Shown piece after piece: positions 11,561 to 22,319 of a DNA stretch of 64,000 nucleotides. The notes below the pieces were generated by a model that saw only the letters and a list, made by a program, of their open reading frames with translations, was not told where the DNA came from and did not search any database. The position numbers and the translations under genes are program-made. The DNA lies in the NCBI RefSeq assembly GCF_019393635.1, contig NC_057867.1:73039492-73103491 (forward strand), read 5' to 3'. Every line of letters begins with the position of its first letter. Position 1 is the stretch's first letter. The stretch is from Dromiciops gliroides. Its lineage: Eukaryota; Chordata; Mammalia; Microbiotheria; Microbiotheriidae.

Positions 11561-11720
11561 GGGGAGTATCTAGGTGGCATAGTGGGTAGAACACCGGCCC
11601 TGGAGTCAGGAGGCCCTGAGTTCAAATCCAGCCTCAGACACTTGACACTTACTAGCTGTGTGACCCTGGACAAGTCACTTAACCCTCATTGCCCCGCAAA
11701 ACAAACAAAAAAAAAAAGAG
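11561..11720 (+). mobile_element. Marsupial tRNA-derived SINE with TSD
   Basis: A full SINE ending 'ccctcattgccccgc' plus an A-rich tail. It is flanked by 'agaaggtatt' at 11551-11560 and 11721-11730. It differs from its neighbours by a 'gggtagaacacc' head, so it mixes features of the two subfamilies. Confidence 0.93.
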
Positions 11721-11739
11721 AGAAGGTATTAGAAGAGTA

Positions 11740-12300
11740 AAACAAATTCCACGTGAGGTCTTAGGAGGAAAGTCCCACCACCTGGGGACATCTTAGAAGA
11801 ATCCCAGAGGAGATGCCTTTTCAACTGAGTTTTCAATTATACAAATAAATTTGAGAGATAAAGAGGGAAAGGGAGGGCCTTTTAGACATAGAGGACAGTT
11901 TGAGCAAAGGCAATGAGATGAGAGGAAGAATGATGAGTACAGAAGGGAGTAAGATGAAATAAGGGTGGAAGGGTGTGTGGCATCATATTTTGCAGGACCT
12001 CAAATGCCAGCCAGGCAGAGGAGTTTGAACATATTCAGAATGTAACAGGCAATCAGCAATGGGATTGTTTTTGGTTTTTTGTTTTGATCAGCAGAATGCC
12101 CTGCTTAGATTCATATGGAAGAGAGATTATTCTGAGAATAGCAGAAAGAAAAGACTGTGGGAGAAGGAAATAACGGAAGTAGGAGAACCTCTTAGGATGC
12201 TATTACAATAGTCCAGGCAGGCAGTAATGAGGTTAGGTGCTAGGGTGGTGGCAGGGGAGTGAAAGCAGTAATGTAGGAAATGCTCCATAGGTCAAATCTG
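11740..12300 (-). repeat. L2 body, antisense
   Basis: It contains 'gagatgccttttcaactgag', 'agacatagaggacag', 'gtttgagcaaaggcaatgag', 'caaatgccagccaggcagaggagtttgaa' and 'aatagtccaggcaggcag'. This order matches antisense L2 3' coding and untranslated sequence. Confidence 0.6.
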
Positions 12301-12309
12301 GTAAATGGT

Positions 12310-12535
12310 AAATGACTGGATATGGGAGTAGTAACACGTAGCTAGTGCTTTATGGTTTCTCATTTGATTCTCACAAGACTCCTTACAGGTAAGGTCACTT
12401 AACCTCTGTTCACCTTAGTTTTTTCTGGTTGTTTTGAGGATCAAATAAGATTATCTTTGGAAAGCACTTAGCATGATGCCTGGCACATAGTAGGCACTTA
12501 ATAAATGCTTGTTCCCTTCCCCACACCTCCTCTCC
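12310..12535 (+). repeat. MIR / L2-tail composite fragment
   Basis: It contains 'gtcacttaacctctgttcacc', 'gaggatcaaataagattat' and 'gcacttagcatgatgcctggcacatagtaggcacttaataaatgcttg'. This is a MIR-like body running into the shared L2 3' tail. Confidence 0.65.
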
Positions 12536-13779
12536 CACCCCTGAAGGTGAAAGGGGATGAGATCAGAGGCACACCTTGAGCAAGTAGCCTTGTTAAGAGT
12601 AGGGATACTCCTTCTGTGACCAGAGGAAATGAGGAAAGAGTAGATGCTGTCGCTGATAACTTTTGAAGACTAGAAGCAAGCTAAGGAGTTCTCTTAATCT
12701 TCTCAGAAAATTAAGAGACAAGGTCATTCATTCTGTAAGTTAGAAAGGGCCAAAGTAGCGGGGAAAGCAATAAGAGAATGCTTGGAGCAGAGAAGAAAAG
12801 ATTTTGTTGTATTTTTCAAAATAAAGAGTTCATGCTAATTGCTGTCTTAGATAATATATTCTAGGAGACAGGTCAGAATGAAAATGGTACCTTCCCTGTA
12901 CATTTCTCCCTCAAAGAACAGAGGCAGTTGGTGGCTCCATGTTGCTTGTCTTACAGTGTTCTAATGGCTCAACAATGACAGTCACATTTATGAACTTCCC
13001 TGGAAGATAGAACAGGACTCGTTTTGGTGAGCTGCCATCTCTGGGGAGGAAGGCTCTTACTCTCTGCTTTATCAGAGAAGCCTGCCTCCTTTAACCACTG
13101 CTTCTTCCTCCCTCTGCCCAGTGACCTCCATTCCCAGAATTCACTTACAGTTCGGTCAGCCTTGGAGGCAACAAATAAATATCCTAGCTTTTCCCTCTGG
13201 GAATCCATATGGACAAAGGAAGATACTCAAGGCAATATTTCTTATACTCAAGCTTCCCCTAAGCAGTGGTTTCACTATAAAGTTTAGTGAAACTGACAGG
13301 TTTGTGCAGTGCCTATCTCTAGGTGGCTATAAAGTTGTTATGGATTTCTTTTCAAAGACTGATCCTCACAACAGCCCCTGTGAGTCTGTTCTCGTCTTCA
13401 TTTCAGAAAACACAGATGCGAGGTCCGGATTTTGCTCACATGGCAGGTCCACAGGGTCACCAGGAATAACCTTGGCCAAAGGCTCCTATCTAGCTTACTC
13501 TTCTGCCTTCAGGTTCACTCCAAACACTTTGACAAGCCCCAAATACTCCTCTCAAATGGAATTTAAGTCAAAATAGCACAAGTGCTGTCTGTAGGAATTT
13601 CCGAGAGTTAGCTGTTTCTGCATGAACAAGTAGACACTAATTGGATTTTAAAGAAATCAAAATGTTAAATTGAGCTCTTAAATTATTATTAAATTCTATA
13701 TAAACATATTCATTCAGCCTTGTGGAAGGCTTCAGGAGGGAGTTTTACATTTGTAGGTCTAGTTTAATCTGTTGTCACA
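12536..13779. other. No gene recognised; possible degenerate MIR near 13310-13470
   Basis: A 13121-13576 open frame on the + strand has no start context or domain I recognise. A patch with 'gatcctcacaacagcccctgtgag' and 'ggcaggtccacagggtcacc' looks like very old antisense MIR. Confidence 0.4.
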
Positions 13780-14355
13780 CCTATCTTTCCAGATTTCTTT
13801 CGATTAATCCCCTTCAGACCGTCTCTTTAGCAGCCCAACTGGCCTCCTTGCTGCTCCCAAAGTCAGTCCTCTACTTCCTTTTGTTGCACAGGCATTCCTC
13901 TGGTCTTGATATCTCCACCCTCTTCTCAGCTCTGTTTCTTAGAACCCCTGACATCTTTCAGGCTTAGGTCAGAGGGCACCTCCCTCCAGAAGCCTCTCCT
14001 GAGTGCTCTTTCACTCCACAAATCATTATGTAATTACTTATTTTATTTTATTTTATTATTTTTTTTTGCAGGGCAATGAGGGTTAAGTGACTTGCCCAGG
14101 GTCACACAGCCGGTAAATGTCAAATATCTGACGCTGGATTTGAACTCAGGTCCTTCTGAATGCAGGGCTGGTGCTTTATCCACTGTACCACCTAGCTGCC
14201 CCCATTGTGTATTTATTTATCTGTTTAAATATTACATCCCCCAAATGAACTGTAAGCTCCTTGAGCACAGGGGCTGATTCCCATTTCTGGCTTTGCATTC
14301 ACAAGGCTAGCACAGTGGCTTGTCTGTCCTTAATAAATGTCTGCTGGATTGCATT
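13780..14355 (+). repeat. L2 3' region interrupted by a SINE
   Basis: The left part has 'aactggcctccttgctgctccc', 'ggcacctccctccagaagcc' and 'ttcactccacaaatcat'. The right part has 'aactgtaagctccttgagcacaggggctg' and 'ccttaataaatgtctgctgg'. Both halves are collinear in L2 and are separated by the antisense SINE at 14056-14202. Confidence 0.75.
14056..14202 (-). mobile_element. Marsupial tRNA-derived SINE, antisense
   Basis: It begins with a T-rich (tail) tract and 'gcagggcaatgagggttaagtgacttgcccagggtcacacag'. It ends 'ggtgctttatccactgtaccacctagctgcccc', the reverse complement of the GATAAAG-type head. It splits an L2. Confidence 0.93.
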
Positions 14356-15329
14356 AAAAACACAAAGGTATAGCCACAGAATTCTATACAATTTTGTTAA
14401 TTTCAGAATTTTTCCAAGACTGGACTAACCATATTGCTAATAGTATGAAAATGGATTACAAAATCTGGCCAGAAATGAAACAAAGCATTATCTTGAAGGC
14501 AGCTCTGATTGTTGATCAGATCACAGCCTCTGTTCTAGAGACCAATTATATTAAAGTGAATCAAAATCACTTATACTACTGGCCATTCATTATTCTAGAG
14601 TTGGCCATTTTTGCCAAACTTGTGCCTTTCTCATTCTTCCCTGGCTTTCCTTTAGATCTTTCTGGATTCCCCTGCCCATGGACTGATCCAAGCCAGAGTC
14701 AGAAGCTATGATAGCACCACCTAAAAGCAGCTGTATCTAAGGGCAGATGTAGATATTTCCCTGTACACAAAGAATCTCACCACCACTCTTTACACATCTG
14801 CCACATAGTTCACTTAGAAACAGATCCAAGGATAGTGTAACCTTAGTTACACTCAGTATTAGTGTTCTTACGGTTATACTATCTAGTTTTAGAAATACAT
14901 CTAAAAATGCCAAAGCTTTTCATTCAGGTTTGTGAGTAGAGACACAATTGCAAGATGCTGTTCCAACAATGTAGGAACATCTTGTCTATAGCACCTAAGA
15001 TATAATGTATTTTACATACTCTAAGAAAGAAAAAGCCTGAGGGGTTTGGGGAAGGGAGGCCCTTTCAGTGGGATACAATCAGATCTGGCTTCCTTTTCCT
15101 ATTTCCCATATAAGCAATCTTCCAGAAATATGCATCATCATTTCACTGTCATGAATTCACTTTGGGGGAAATTGGGAGAAGGGGACAAACCTGTGATTTA
15201 AGCAGTGTCAGAAACTCCCAATGGGGGACTCTTCACCAATGCAAATCAGCAACTCATATAGAAGACGTCATTTCAGGGGCATGCTTGAGAGCACTAAGAG
15301 GTTATGGTCACAAAAGTTAACATGTATCT
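14356..15329. other. No recognisable feature
   Basis: Unique-looking sequence. The 105-codon open frame at 14394-14711 has no recognisable domain. Confidence 0.45.
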
Positions 15330-15412
15330 TAGGCAGAACTCAAACTCAGGTCTTCCTAACTCCAAGGCCAGCCCCCTATCCATTACACCAGCTTGCCTCT
15401 GGTTAATCTAAA
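15330..15412 (-). repeat. MIR head fragment, antisense
   Basis: 'aactcaaactcaggtcttcctaactccaaggccagccc' followed by 'tatccattacacca' is the reverse complement of a MIR-like tRNA head. Confidence 0.6.
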
Positions 15413-16324
15413 GGATCATCATTTACTTTCTCTAGGCATTTAAATAGTATCCAATTGCTCCTCTAAATCCATTGGACACAAATATCTTTCTAGAGGTAGG
15501 GACAGGATTTTCGGGGTGGGGGGGGCAGGGAGAGGACTTAATGGCTTTTTTAAAGTAGATCTTTTGAAATGATTGAATCTCACATTAGTTTATCATCATT
15601 TAAAAATGCTTACTGAGCATGTACTATGTCCAGGGAAAAGGGCCAAGGTGATAGGATATGTTAATGTAAATATCTAGTAAAAATATTTGTGTGTATGCTG
15701 GTGGCATCATCCATTCTTTCATCGACAAATGCTAGGGTTGTTCCCTTTACCTGTGTTTCTTGAGCACTCCAGGCCAAAGTGTTCTGTTACTTAGTTAACT
15801 AGCTGTGTAGATCTGGGCCTGTTGGTGATTCACCCATTGAGTCAAAGGTCCTGTCTGAGTCAAAATTTCCCACTGCTTGAGATCAATAGATCATTTCAAC
15901 TGGTTTGATCTCTGTTCGGAGATTCCAGTGGTACACAGAAGGGACATTAAGAATACTACCTGTTACAGAGTCTTCTAGGTCATGTTGGTTTAAGTTTATT
16001 TTTTACTACATAGAGTTTGTGTTTTAGGGGATATGATTTGAGGCATAGAGTTTCCACATCTGTATTAAAACAGGGACAAAATTCTACCACATTTCTGAAC
16101 ACTTAATATTCTACTGGAGTCAGAAAGATTCTGCAACATTAACTTAGCTCAGAAGGACAAGGGCTGCTAGTTATACTGAAATCTTTTCTTCTATAGCATG
16201 TTTTAGAATTTGAATTATCTGGATAATCTCCTTAACTCTATCTGTGTCGACATAACCATCGAGAAGCTACAATTAAGACAACCCTTGGAACTGAAACTGA
16301 ATCTAAAGGCTTGGTAATATTAAT
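15413..16324. other. No recognisable feature
   Basis: AT-rich unique-looking sequence with a short G-rich tract near 15519. No coding signal. Confidence 0.5.
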
Positions 16325-16548
16325 AGCACTTTAAAAACATTAACAACCTCATTTGATGTTCACAACAACCCTGTGAGATAGCTATTATCTCCATTTTACA
16401 GATAGAAAAAAATGAGTCTCAGAGCAGTTAAGTGACTCAATCACATTCACACTCACACAGCTGGTAAGCATCAGAAGTTAGATTCGAACTCTGGTCATTC
16501 CTGACTCCAGCTCCAGTATTCTCTTCACTATATCATATTGCCTTTGAC
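16325..16548 (-). repeat. MIR SINE, antisense
   Basis: It contains 'cctcatttgatgttcacaacaaccctgtgag', 'ctccattttacagatag', 'gttaagtgactcaatc', 'cacacagctggtaagc' and 'gattcgaactctggtcattcctgactcc'. The order is a nearly full antisense MIR. Confidence 0.8.
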
Positions 16549-16924
16549 TCAAGGTTTTTACATTTTAGTTCTTTATGAATGAATAAAAATGAAGGCTAAT
16601 GATAATCGATTTTATCTATGTAATAGAAATTAAACATTTAGAAAGGTTAAGAAGTATAGAATTGGAGTTTTTACTTAATTACTTAAAATAGGTTAATTAC
16701 TGCCTCTGGAGATTATTGTAGCATTTTAAATGTCACCAATTATTATGACTAACATTAATAAATATCATTTCATGTTATTAAAAACATTGTCTGTTTCTCC
16801 ATTTATAGCTAGTTTGACCCTAGTGAGGGTCAAAATCTTTTTTTCTTAAAAAAATTGTGGGGAAGGATGGATTTAATTCTCAAAATGGTAAAACAGGTGT
16901 GACATGGGCTTAGCAAAATTCACT

Positions 16925-17050
16925 TAGATTCAATAAGCATTCATTAAGTGCTTACTAAACGCAAAATGCCATACTATGGATTAGGGACATAATGACCAAA
17001 ATTAAACTGTCTCTACTCGCAAAAAATGATGTTTTAATTAGGGTTTAATA
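16925..17050 (-). repeat. L2 3' end, antisense
   Basis: 'caataagcattcattaagtgcttac' and 'atgccatactatggattagggacat' follow the antisense L2 tail. Confidence 0.55.
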
Positions 17051-17062
17051 TGTACACCAAAA

Positions 17063-17302
17063 AATAGAGCACCAAGCCTAGAGTGTGGAAGACTCCATCC
17101 TCCTGAGTTCAAATCTGACCTCATATACTAACTAGCTGTGTGACCCTAGGAAGGTCACTTAACCCTGTTTGTCTCCATTTTCTCATCTGTAAAATGATCT
17201 AGAGAAGGAAATGGCAAATTACTATAGTATCTTTGCCAAGAAAACCCCAAATAGAGTCATGAAGAGTCAGACATTATTGAAAAATTACTGAACAACAAGT
17301 AA
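17063..17302 (+). mobile_element. Long marsupial SINE with ACAACAA-like tail, old copy
   Basis: It contains 'agagcaccaagcctagag', 'gagttcaaatctgacctca', 'tagctgtgtgaccctagg', 'ctcatctgtaaaatgatctag', 'gaaggaaatggcaaatt' and 'ctttgccaagaaaaccc', ending 'actgaacaacaag'. It lacks the first bases of the head. Confidence 0.85.
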
Positions 17303-17379
17303 ATACATAGTGATTTCAAAAGGGAGAGATGCTTGACAGATAGATGGGGATGGAGTAGAGGAAGAGGAAGGGCCTCAGG

Positions 17380-18290
17380 AAGGAAGCACTACCTAAGCTA
17401 TGCCTTGAAGGAAGTTAGGGTTAATAAGACACAGAGATGAGGAAGGCATATAATCCAGATATGGAAAGCTATCTGTAAAAATGAATGGATATAGGCAATG
17501 GGATACCCAGTCCAGAGAATACCTAATAGGCCTATTTAACTGATAAAATAACTCAATGATAGTCAATTGCAATTAGACTATAAAAGACTTCTTTTTTCCT
17601 GTTATTTTCATTTTGCATAAAATAACAGAGGCACTAAAGTAAAGAAATGTTATAGAGAATCAAATCAGAAGAGTTATGAGCAGGATAATTTCCTGTCCTA
17701 TAAGCAGTTGGAGATGTGGGACTGGTACTCAGGTGAGTGGTGGTGGTGGTGATAGCTCAAGTAGGCATAACTAGCATAAATGCTACAGTTGACCTTTGAG
17801 AACAGTGAACTTTCCAGGAGAGTCAGTGTAGAGGGAGAAGAAGAATAGAGAAGGTTTAGGGAAACAAGATGACAGGAAGAAGAGAAGTGAATAGAGGATG
17901 CTGAACTGGAACACTCAAGTGAAAGAACTGAGACAGGGAAGAGTAATGAAATCTAAGCAGGCTCAAAAAGGAAGGAATGAATGGCTAACAATGTCAAATA
18001 TAGCAGAAAGATCAAAGATGGAAACTGGGAGAAGACTAGTGGATGGAGGTAGGAGTGGGTCAGCATCAATGATCATCAAGATAACAGTTTCTACTGAAGT
18101 AAAGAAGCTGGAATTCAGATTTCAAGGCATTTAAGGAAGGAACTAATGGTAACAAAATGGAGGTAGTGGATGAGGATAACATATTAAAAATAAATTTGGC
18201 TGTGATCAGAATGAAATAAGTAGAGCCAGAATTGAAAGGGGTTGGATGAAGCAAAAGGCTTTTCAAGAAAATAGTTAAAGATAGAGGGAG
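17380..18290 (-). repeat. Degenerate L2, antisense
   Basis: 'gctatgccttgaaggaagttaggg', 'caatgtcaaatatagcagaaagatcaaagatggaaactg' and 'gcatcaatgatcatcaag' resemble antisense L2 (RT region and downstream), but the copy is badly eroded. Confidence 0.4.
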
Positions 18291-18389
18291 ACTTTGGGGG
18301 CAACTGATTTAGCAGCAGCAGGTTCCAGAGCTCTCAGTCCACAGACACCAAGGAGGTTGGACAACTGGCAAGAAAGGGATTACAAGTGT

Positions 18390-18554
18390 TATTTTTAGGG
18401 GTTTTGTTTGGTTAGTTTTTTGGTTTTTTAGAGGGCAGTGACTTGCCCAGGGTCACACAGCTAGTAAGTGTCAAGTGTCTGAGGCCAGATTTGAACTCAG
18501 GTCCTCCTAAATCCAGGGCTGGCGCTTTATCCACTGTGCCACCTAGCTGGCCCA
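18390..18554 (-). mobile_element. Marsupial SINE in the HAL1-like 5' UTR
   Basis: An antisense SINE with 'gtcacacagctagtaagtgtcaag' and 'gcgctttatccactgtgcc'. It is flanked by perfect 'tacaagtgt' at 18381-18389 and 18555-18563, and it splits the 5' UTR of the HAL1-like element. Confidence 0.93.
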
Positions 18555-19055
18555 TACAAGTGTCCTTTTGCTGGTATAAGGTGCAAGACTCTGTTGTATT
18601 GCCCATATGCATATCTGGGTTACAGTCATAGGTCATAGTCCCAGAATGAAGAGGAGCACTAGCACACCAGAGCTTGCAGCTGCAAGGGGAATGGTGACCC
18701 TGATTACAGTTCTAGGACTGAAAAGAATGTGTGTGGTCATTCACAGACCAGAACACAGGTGAGGAGAGCAGTAAACACACCTCTCCCTTTATCATACCAC
18801 CTTGGAAGAATTGAAAATTTATAGACTTCCAGAAAAAGCTCTGAAAACAGCAACACAAAAAACCTAAAGCTTTGGACAGTCCCCCCCTTTACCCCCAAGG
18901 AACTGAGCCCAATTTTAACATAAAGCTGTAAGCCAAAAAATAGGCTAAAAATGAGCAAATAACAAAAAGATCCTCACAATAGAAAGTTATTATGGAGACA
19001 GGGAAGATCAAAACACAAACTCAGAAGAAGACAACAAATCAAAAACCACTACATC

Positions 19056-19200
19056 CAAACCGCTAGGTGGCACAGTGGCTAGAGCACAGGCCCTGGATTC
19101 AGGAGGACCTGAGTTCAAATTTGGCCTCAGACCCTTGACACTTACTAGTTGTATGACCCTGGGCATACAACTTAACCCCAACTGCCTCACCAAAAAAACA
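19056..19200 (+). mobile_element. Marsupial SINE (CTAGAG/AACTGCCTCACC type) in the HAL1-like element
   Basis: It contains 'gctaggtggcacagtggctagagcac', 'cctgagttcaaatttgg' and 'aactgcctcacc' with an A tail. The first 'ggggca' bases are missing. A local oddity is 'gggcatacaactt' in place of the usual 'gggcaagtcactt'. Confidence 0.9.
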
Positions 19201-19203
19201 AAT

Positions 19204-20330
19204 GTGAACTGGTCTCAGGCCCCAAAAGAATTCCTAGAAGAGCTCAAAAAGATTTTTTTAAATCAAGTAAGAAAAGTAGAGGAAAAAATGGGAAAAGAAA
19301 TGAGAGTGATGCAAGAAAAGAATGAAAAAAGAGTCAACAGCTTGGTAAAGGAGGCACAAAAATACTGAAGAAAAGAACTCCTTAAAAATGGAATAGGACA
19401 AATAGTAAAAGAGGCACAAAAATCTACTAAAGAGAAGAACTTCTTAAAAAAGTATAATTGGCTAAATGGAAAAGGAGTTATGAAAGTTCACTACAGAAAA
19501 TGATTCCTTAAAAAAATTAAATTGGGGGGCAGCTAGATAGCGCAGTGATAAAGCACCAGCCCTGGATTCAGGAGTACCTGAGTTCAAATCCGGCCTCAGA
19601 CACTTGACACCTACTAGCTGTGTGACCCTGGGCAAGTCACTTAACCCTCATTGCCCTGCAAAAAGCAAAAAACAAACAAAAAAATTAAATTGGTTAAGTG
19701 GAGGCTAATGATTCTATGAGACATCAAGAAAGAATAAAATGAAATCAAAAGAAAAAAATAGAAGAAAATGTGAAATATCGCATTGGAATAACAACTGACC
19801 TGGAATACAGATCGAGGAGAGATAATTTAAGAATTATTAGACTACTTGAAAGCCACAATAAAAAAGAGCTTAGACATCATTTATCAATAAATTATCAAGG
19901 AAAACTGCCCTGATATTCTAGAATCAGAAGGTAAAATAAAAATGAAAAGAATCCACTGATCACCTCCTGAAAGAGATCCCCAAATGAAAACTCCCAGAAA
20001 CATTATAGAAAAATTCCAGAACTCTCAAGTCAAGAAGAAAGTATTGCAATCAGACAAAAAGAAACAATTAAAATACTGTGGAGCCACAGTCAAGATAACA
20101 CAAGATTTAGTAGTTTATACATTAAAAGATCAGTGGGCTAGGAATATGAAATTCTGTAGGGCAAAGGAGATATCCAGCAAAACTGAACATTCAATAAAAT
20201 AGAATATTCAATAAAATAGAATACTTTGAAGCATTCCTGATGAAAATACTGAAGCTAAATATAAAATTTGACTTTCAAATACAAGACCCAAGAGAAGTAT
20301 TAAAAAACAAGTTTCTCTGATAACAGCTTC
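19204..20330 (+). pseudogene. L1 ORF1 relic of the HAL1-like element
   Basis: Translation of 19204-19365 gives a Lys/Glu-rich, coiled-coil-like stretch. Translation of 19984-20202 resembles the C-terminal RNA-binding part of L1 ORF1p, starting PRNIIEKFQN and containing GATVKITQDL. L1 ORF1p is an RNA-binding trimeric chaperone packaged with L1 RNA. Several stops, frameshifts and a SINE (19526-19677) interrupt the frame, so nothing functional is made. The assignment is from recalled family features. Confidence 0.6.
19526..19677 (+). mobile_element. Marsupial SINE with 16-bp TSD inside ORF1 relic
   Basis: GATAAAG-type SINE ('gcagctagatagcgcagtgataaagcacc'), including 'gattcaggagtacctgag'. It is flanked by perfect 'aaaaaaattaaattgg' at 19510-19525 and 19678-19693. 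Confidence 0.95.
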
Positions 20331-21200
20331 ATAGAGAGAACTGAGTCAAATTTATAAAAATAAGAGCCATTCCCCAATTGATACATGGTCAAAAGATGTG
20401 AACAGTTTTCAGATGAAGAAATCAAAGCTATCTATAATCACATGAAAAATGCTCTGAATCAATCTTGATTAGAGAAATACAAATTAAAACATCTCTGAGG
20501 TACCACCCCAAAGTTATTACGTTGGCTAATATGACAGAAAAGGAAAATGACATATTTTGTTGGGGACGTGGGGAAATTGGGATATTAATATACTGCTGAA
20601 ACTGTGAATTGCTTCAGCCATTCTGGTTAGGAACTATGTATGCCCAAAGAGCTATAAAACCATGCATATAGGGGGCAGCTAGGTGGTGCAGTGGATAAAG
20701 CACCAGCCTTGGATTCAGGAGGACCTGAGTTCAAATCCTGCCTCAGACACTTGAAACTTACTAGCTATGTGACCTTGGACAAGTCACTTCACCCTCATTG
20801 CCCTACAAAAAACAAACAAAACCCAAGTATATCTTTTAACCTATCATTAACACTACTGAGTCTGTATCTCATAGAGATTTAAAAGAACAACAAAAAGGAA
20901 AAGGATCTATATGTACAAAAATATTTATAGTAGCTCTTTTTGTGGTGGCAAAGAATTGGAAATTGAGGGAAGGCCCATCATTTGGGTAATGGTTCAACAA
21001 ATTGCAATATATGACTGCTATGGAATATTATTGTGCTACAATGACAAGCAAGATGCTCTCAGAAAAACCTGGAAAGATTTACATTAACTTATGAAAAGTG
21101 AAATGAGCACAACCAGGAGAACACTGCACACAATAACAGCAATATTGTACAATGATCAATTGTCAAGGAGTTAGTATTCTCAGAAATACAATGCTCCAAG
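20331..21200 (+). pseudogene. L1 ORF2 C-terminal relic
   Basis: It contains recognisable L1 ORF2 C-terminal sequence: 'ccattccccaattgataca', 'gatgaagaaatcaaagctatc', 'tctgaggtaccacccc', 'gccattctggttaggaac', and after a SINE 'tacaaaaatatttatagtagc' and 'caaccaggagaacac'. The endonuclease and reverse-transcriptase domains are absent. The frame is broken by stops and a SINE. Confidence 0.75.
20671..20822 (+). mobile_element. Marsupial SINE nested in the L1-derived 3' region
   Basis: GATAAAG-type head and 'ccctcattgccctac' end with an A-rich tail. The flanks 'aaaaccatgcatat' and 'aaaacccaagtatat' are an imperfect target duplication. Confidence 0.92.
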
Positions 21201-21488
21201 GCAATTCCAAAGGACCAATCATGAAAAAAATGCTATTCATCACCAGAGAAAGAACTGATGGAATATGAATGCAGATTGAAGCATGCCTTTTTAAAACTTT
21301 ATTTTTCTTGTCTTTTTTGGTCAGCTTTTCATTCACAACATGACTAATATGGAAATATGTTTTGCATGATTGTACATATATAACCTACACCAAATTGCTT
21401 GCTTTCTCAATGGGGGGGATGGAGAGGGAGGGAGAGGATTTGGAACTCAGAAATTTTAAAAAAATGTTTTTAAAAATGCATGTAATTG

Positions 21489-21646
21489 AGGGGGCAGCTA
21501 GGTGGCTCAGTGGATAAAGCACTGGCCCTGGATTCAGGAGGACCTGAGTTCAAATCCAGTATCAGACACTTGACACTTACTAGCTGTGTGACCCTGGGCA
21601 AGTCACTTAACCCCCATTGCCCCGCAAAAAAAAAACCCCACAAAAC
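21489..21646 (+). mobile_element. Marsupial SINE with 17-bp TSD in the tail of the HAL1-like element
   Basis: A full SINE from 'agggggcagctaggtggctc' to an A/C-rich tail. It is flanked by perfect 'aaaaatgcatgtaattg' at 21472-21488 and 21647-21663. Confidence 0.95.
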
Positions 21647-21699
21647 AAAAATGCATGTAATTGGAGAAGAAATAAAATATTAAATGAATAGAAAAGAAA

Positions 21700-22315
21700 A
21701 TTGTAGCTAAGAAAAAGAGGGGGATGAGAACAAAATGCCAAAAGGAATGAAAAGGAATGAAATCCAGACCAGTGTTGGAAGGGTTAGCTCAGAGTAGACT
21801 GACATTTGCTTTCTTTTAGTTCAGTTCATTTCCCAAAAGGATCCCTTTGTCCCAAAGCTATTTTTACCTCTCTTTTTCTTTTTAAGTTGTAGATTTGTGT
21901 GAGAAAATAAGCTCATTTTATTAAAATAATTCAATACATCAAAATCAGTTGTTATGCTGACATGGGTACTCCTTCCTCTCATGCTGCTTTCAACTCCTCT
22001 TTACCTTAGTAAAGTCTGGAAAGTTCCAGAGAGTGAATGGAACCACAGGTGAGTATCCTGGCATACTCTTTCCAATATCAATGGCAGGACTTATTTGGTT
22101 GTTGTTCCAGGACCGGAAATGAGCAAAGGAATGGCATTGTGATGAGTTGAGGAGATGGTCAAGGAGTAAAGTGAAGTTCAACTGGAGCCAACCTAACCTA
22201 ATATAGTGGATAATGTGAGACGCTCACCAATAAGTGTATTTCATTATAAATTATTTTACAACTGCCTCAGAAAGATTTTCATAATTTCTATTTCAGCTTC
22301 AAAGAATATTGTTCT
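21700..22315. other. No recognisable feature
   Basis: Unique-looking sequence. No coding or repeat signal that I can support. Confidence 0.45.
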
Positions 22316-22319
22316 TTCC

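Larger units (their letters stand above)
18295..21470 (+). mobile_element. HAL1-like element: L1 relative with 5' UTR, ORF1 relic and 3' end, lacking most of ORF2
   Basis: The 5' UTR-like part (18295-19050) has 'gagctctcagtccacagacacc', 'gaggagcactagcacacc', 'aacctaaagctttggacag' and 'tagaaagttattatggagacagg', the start of marsupial L1s as I recall them. An ORF1 relic follows (19204-20330): lysine- and glutamate-rich with coiled-coil character. From about 20330 the sequence jumps to the ORF2 C-terminal end ('ccattccccaattgataca') and the 3' UTR, ending A-rich near 21470. With the four internal SINEs removed the body is about 2.5 kb, against 6-7 kb for a full L1. HAL1 ('half-L1') elements are known to carry ORF1 but no ORF2. 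An alternative is an ordinary L1 with a secondary deletion. Many stops show it is dead. Confidence 0.7.

Noticed and set aside
13121..13576. 151-codon + strand frame
   Set aside because: There is no domain, no neighbouring gene evidence, and it crosses a degenerate MIR. Probably chance.
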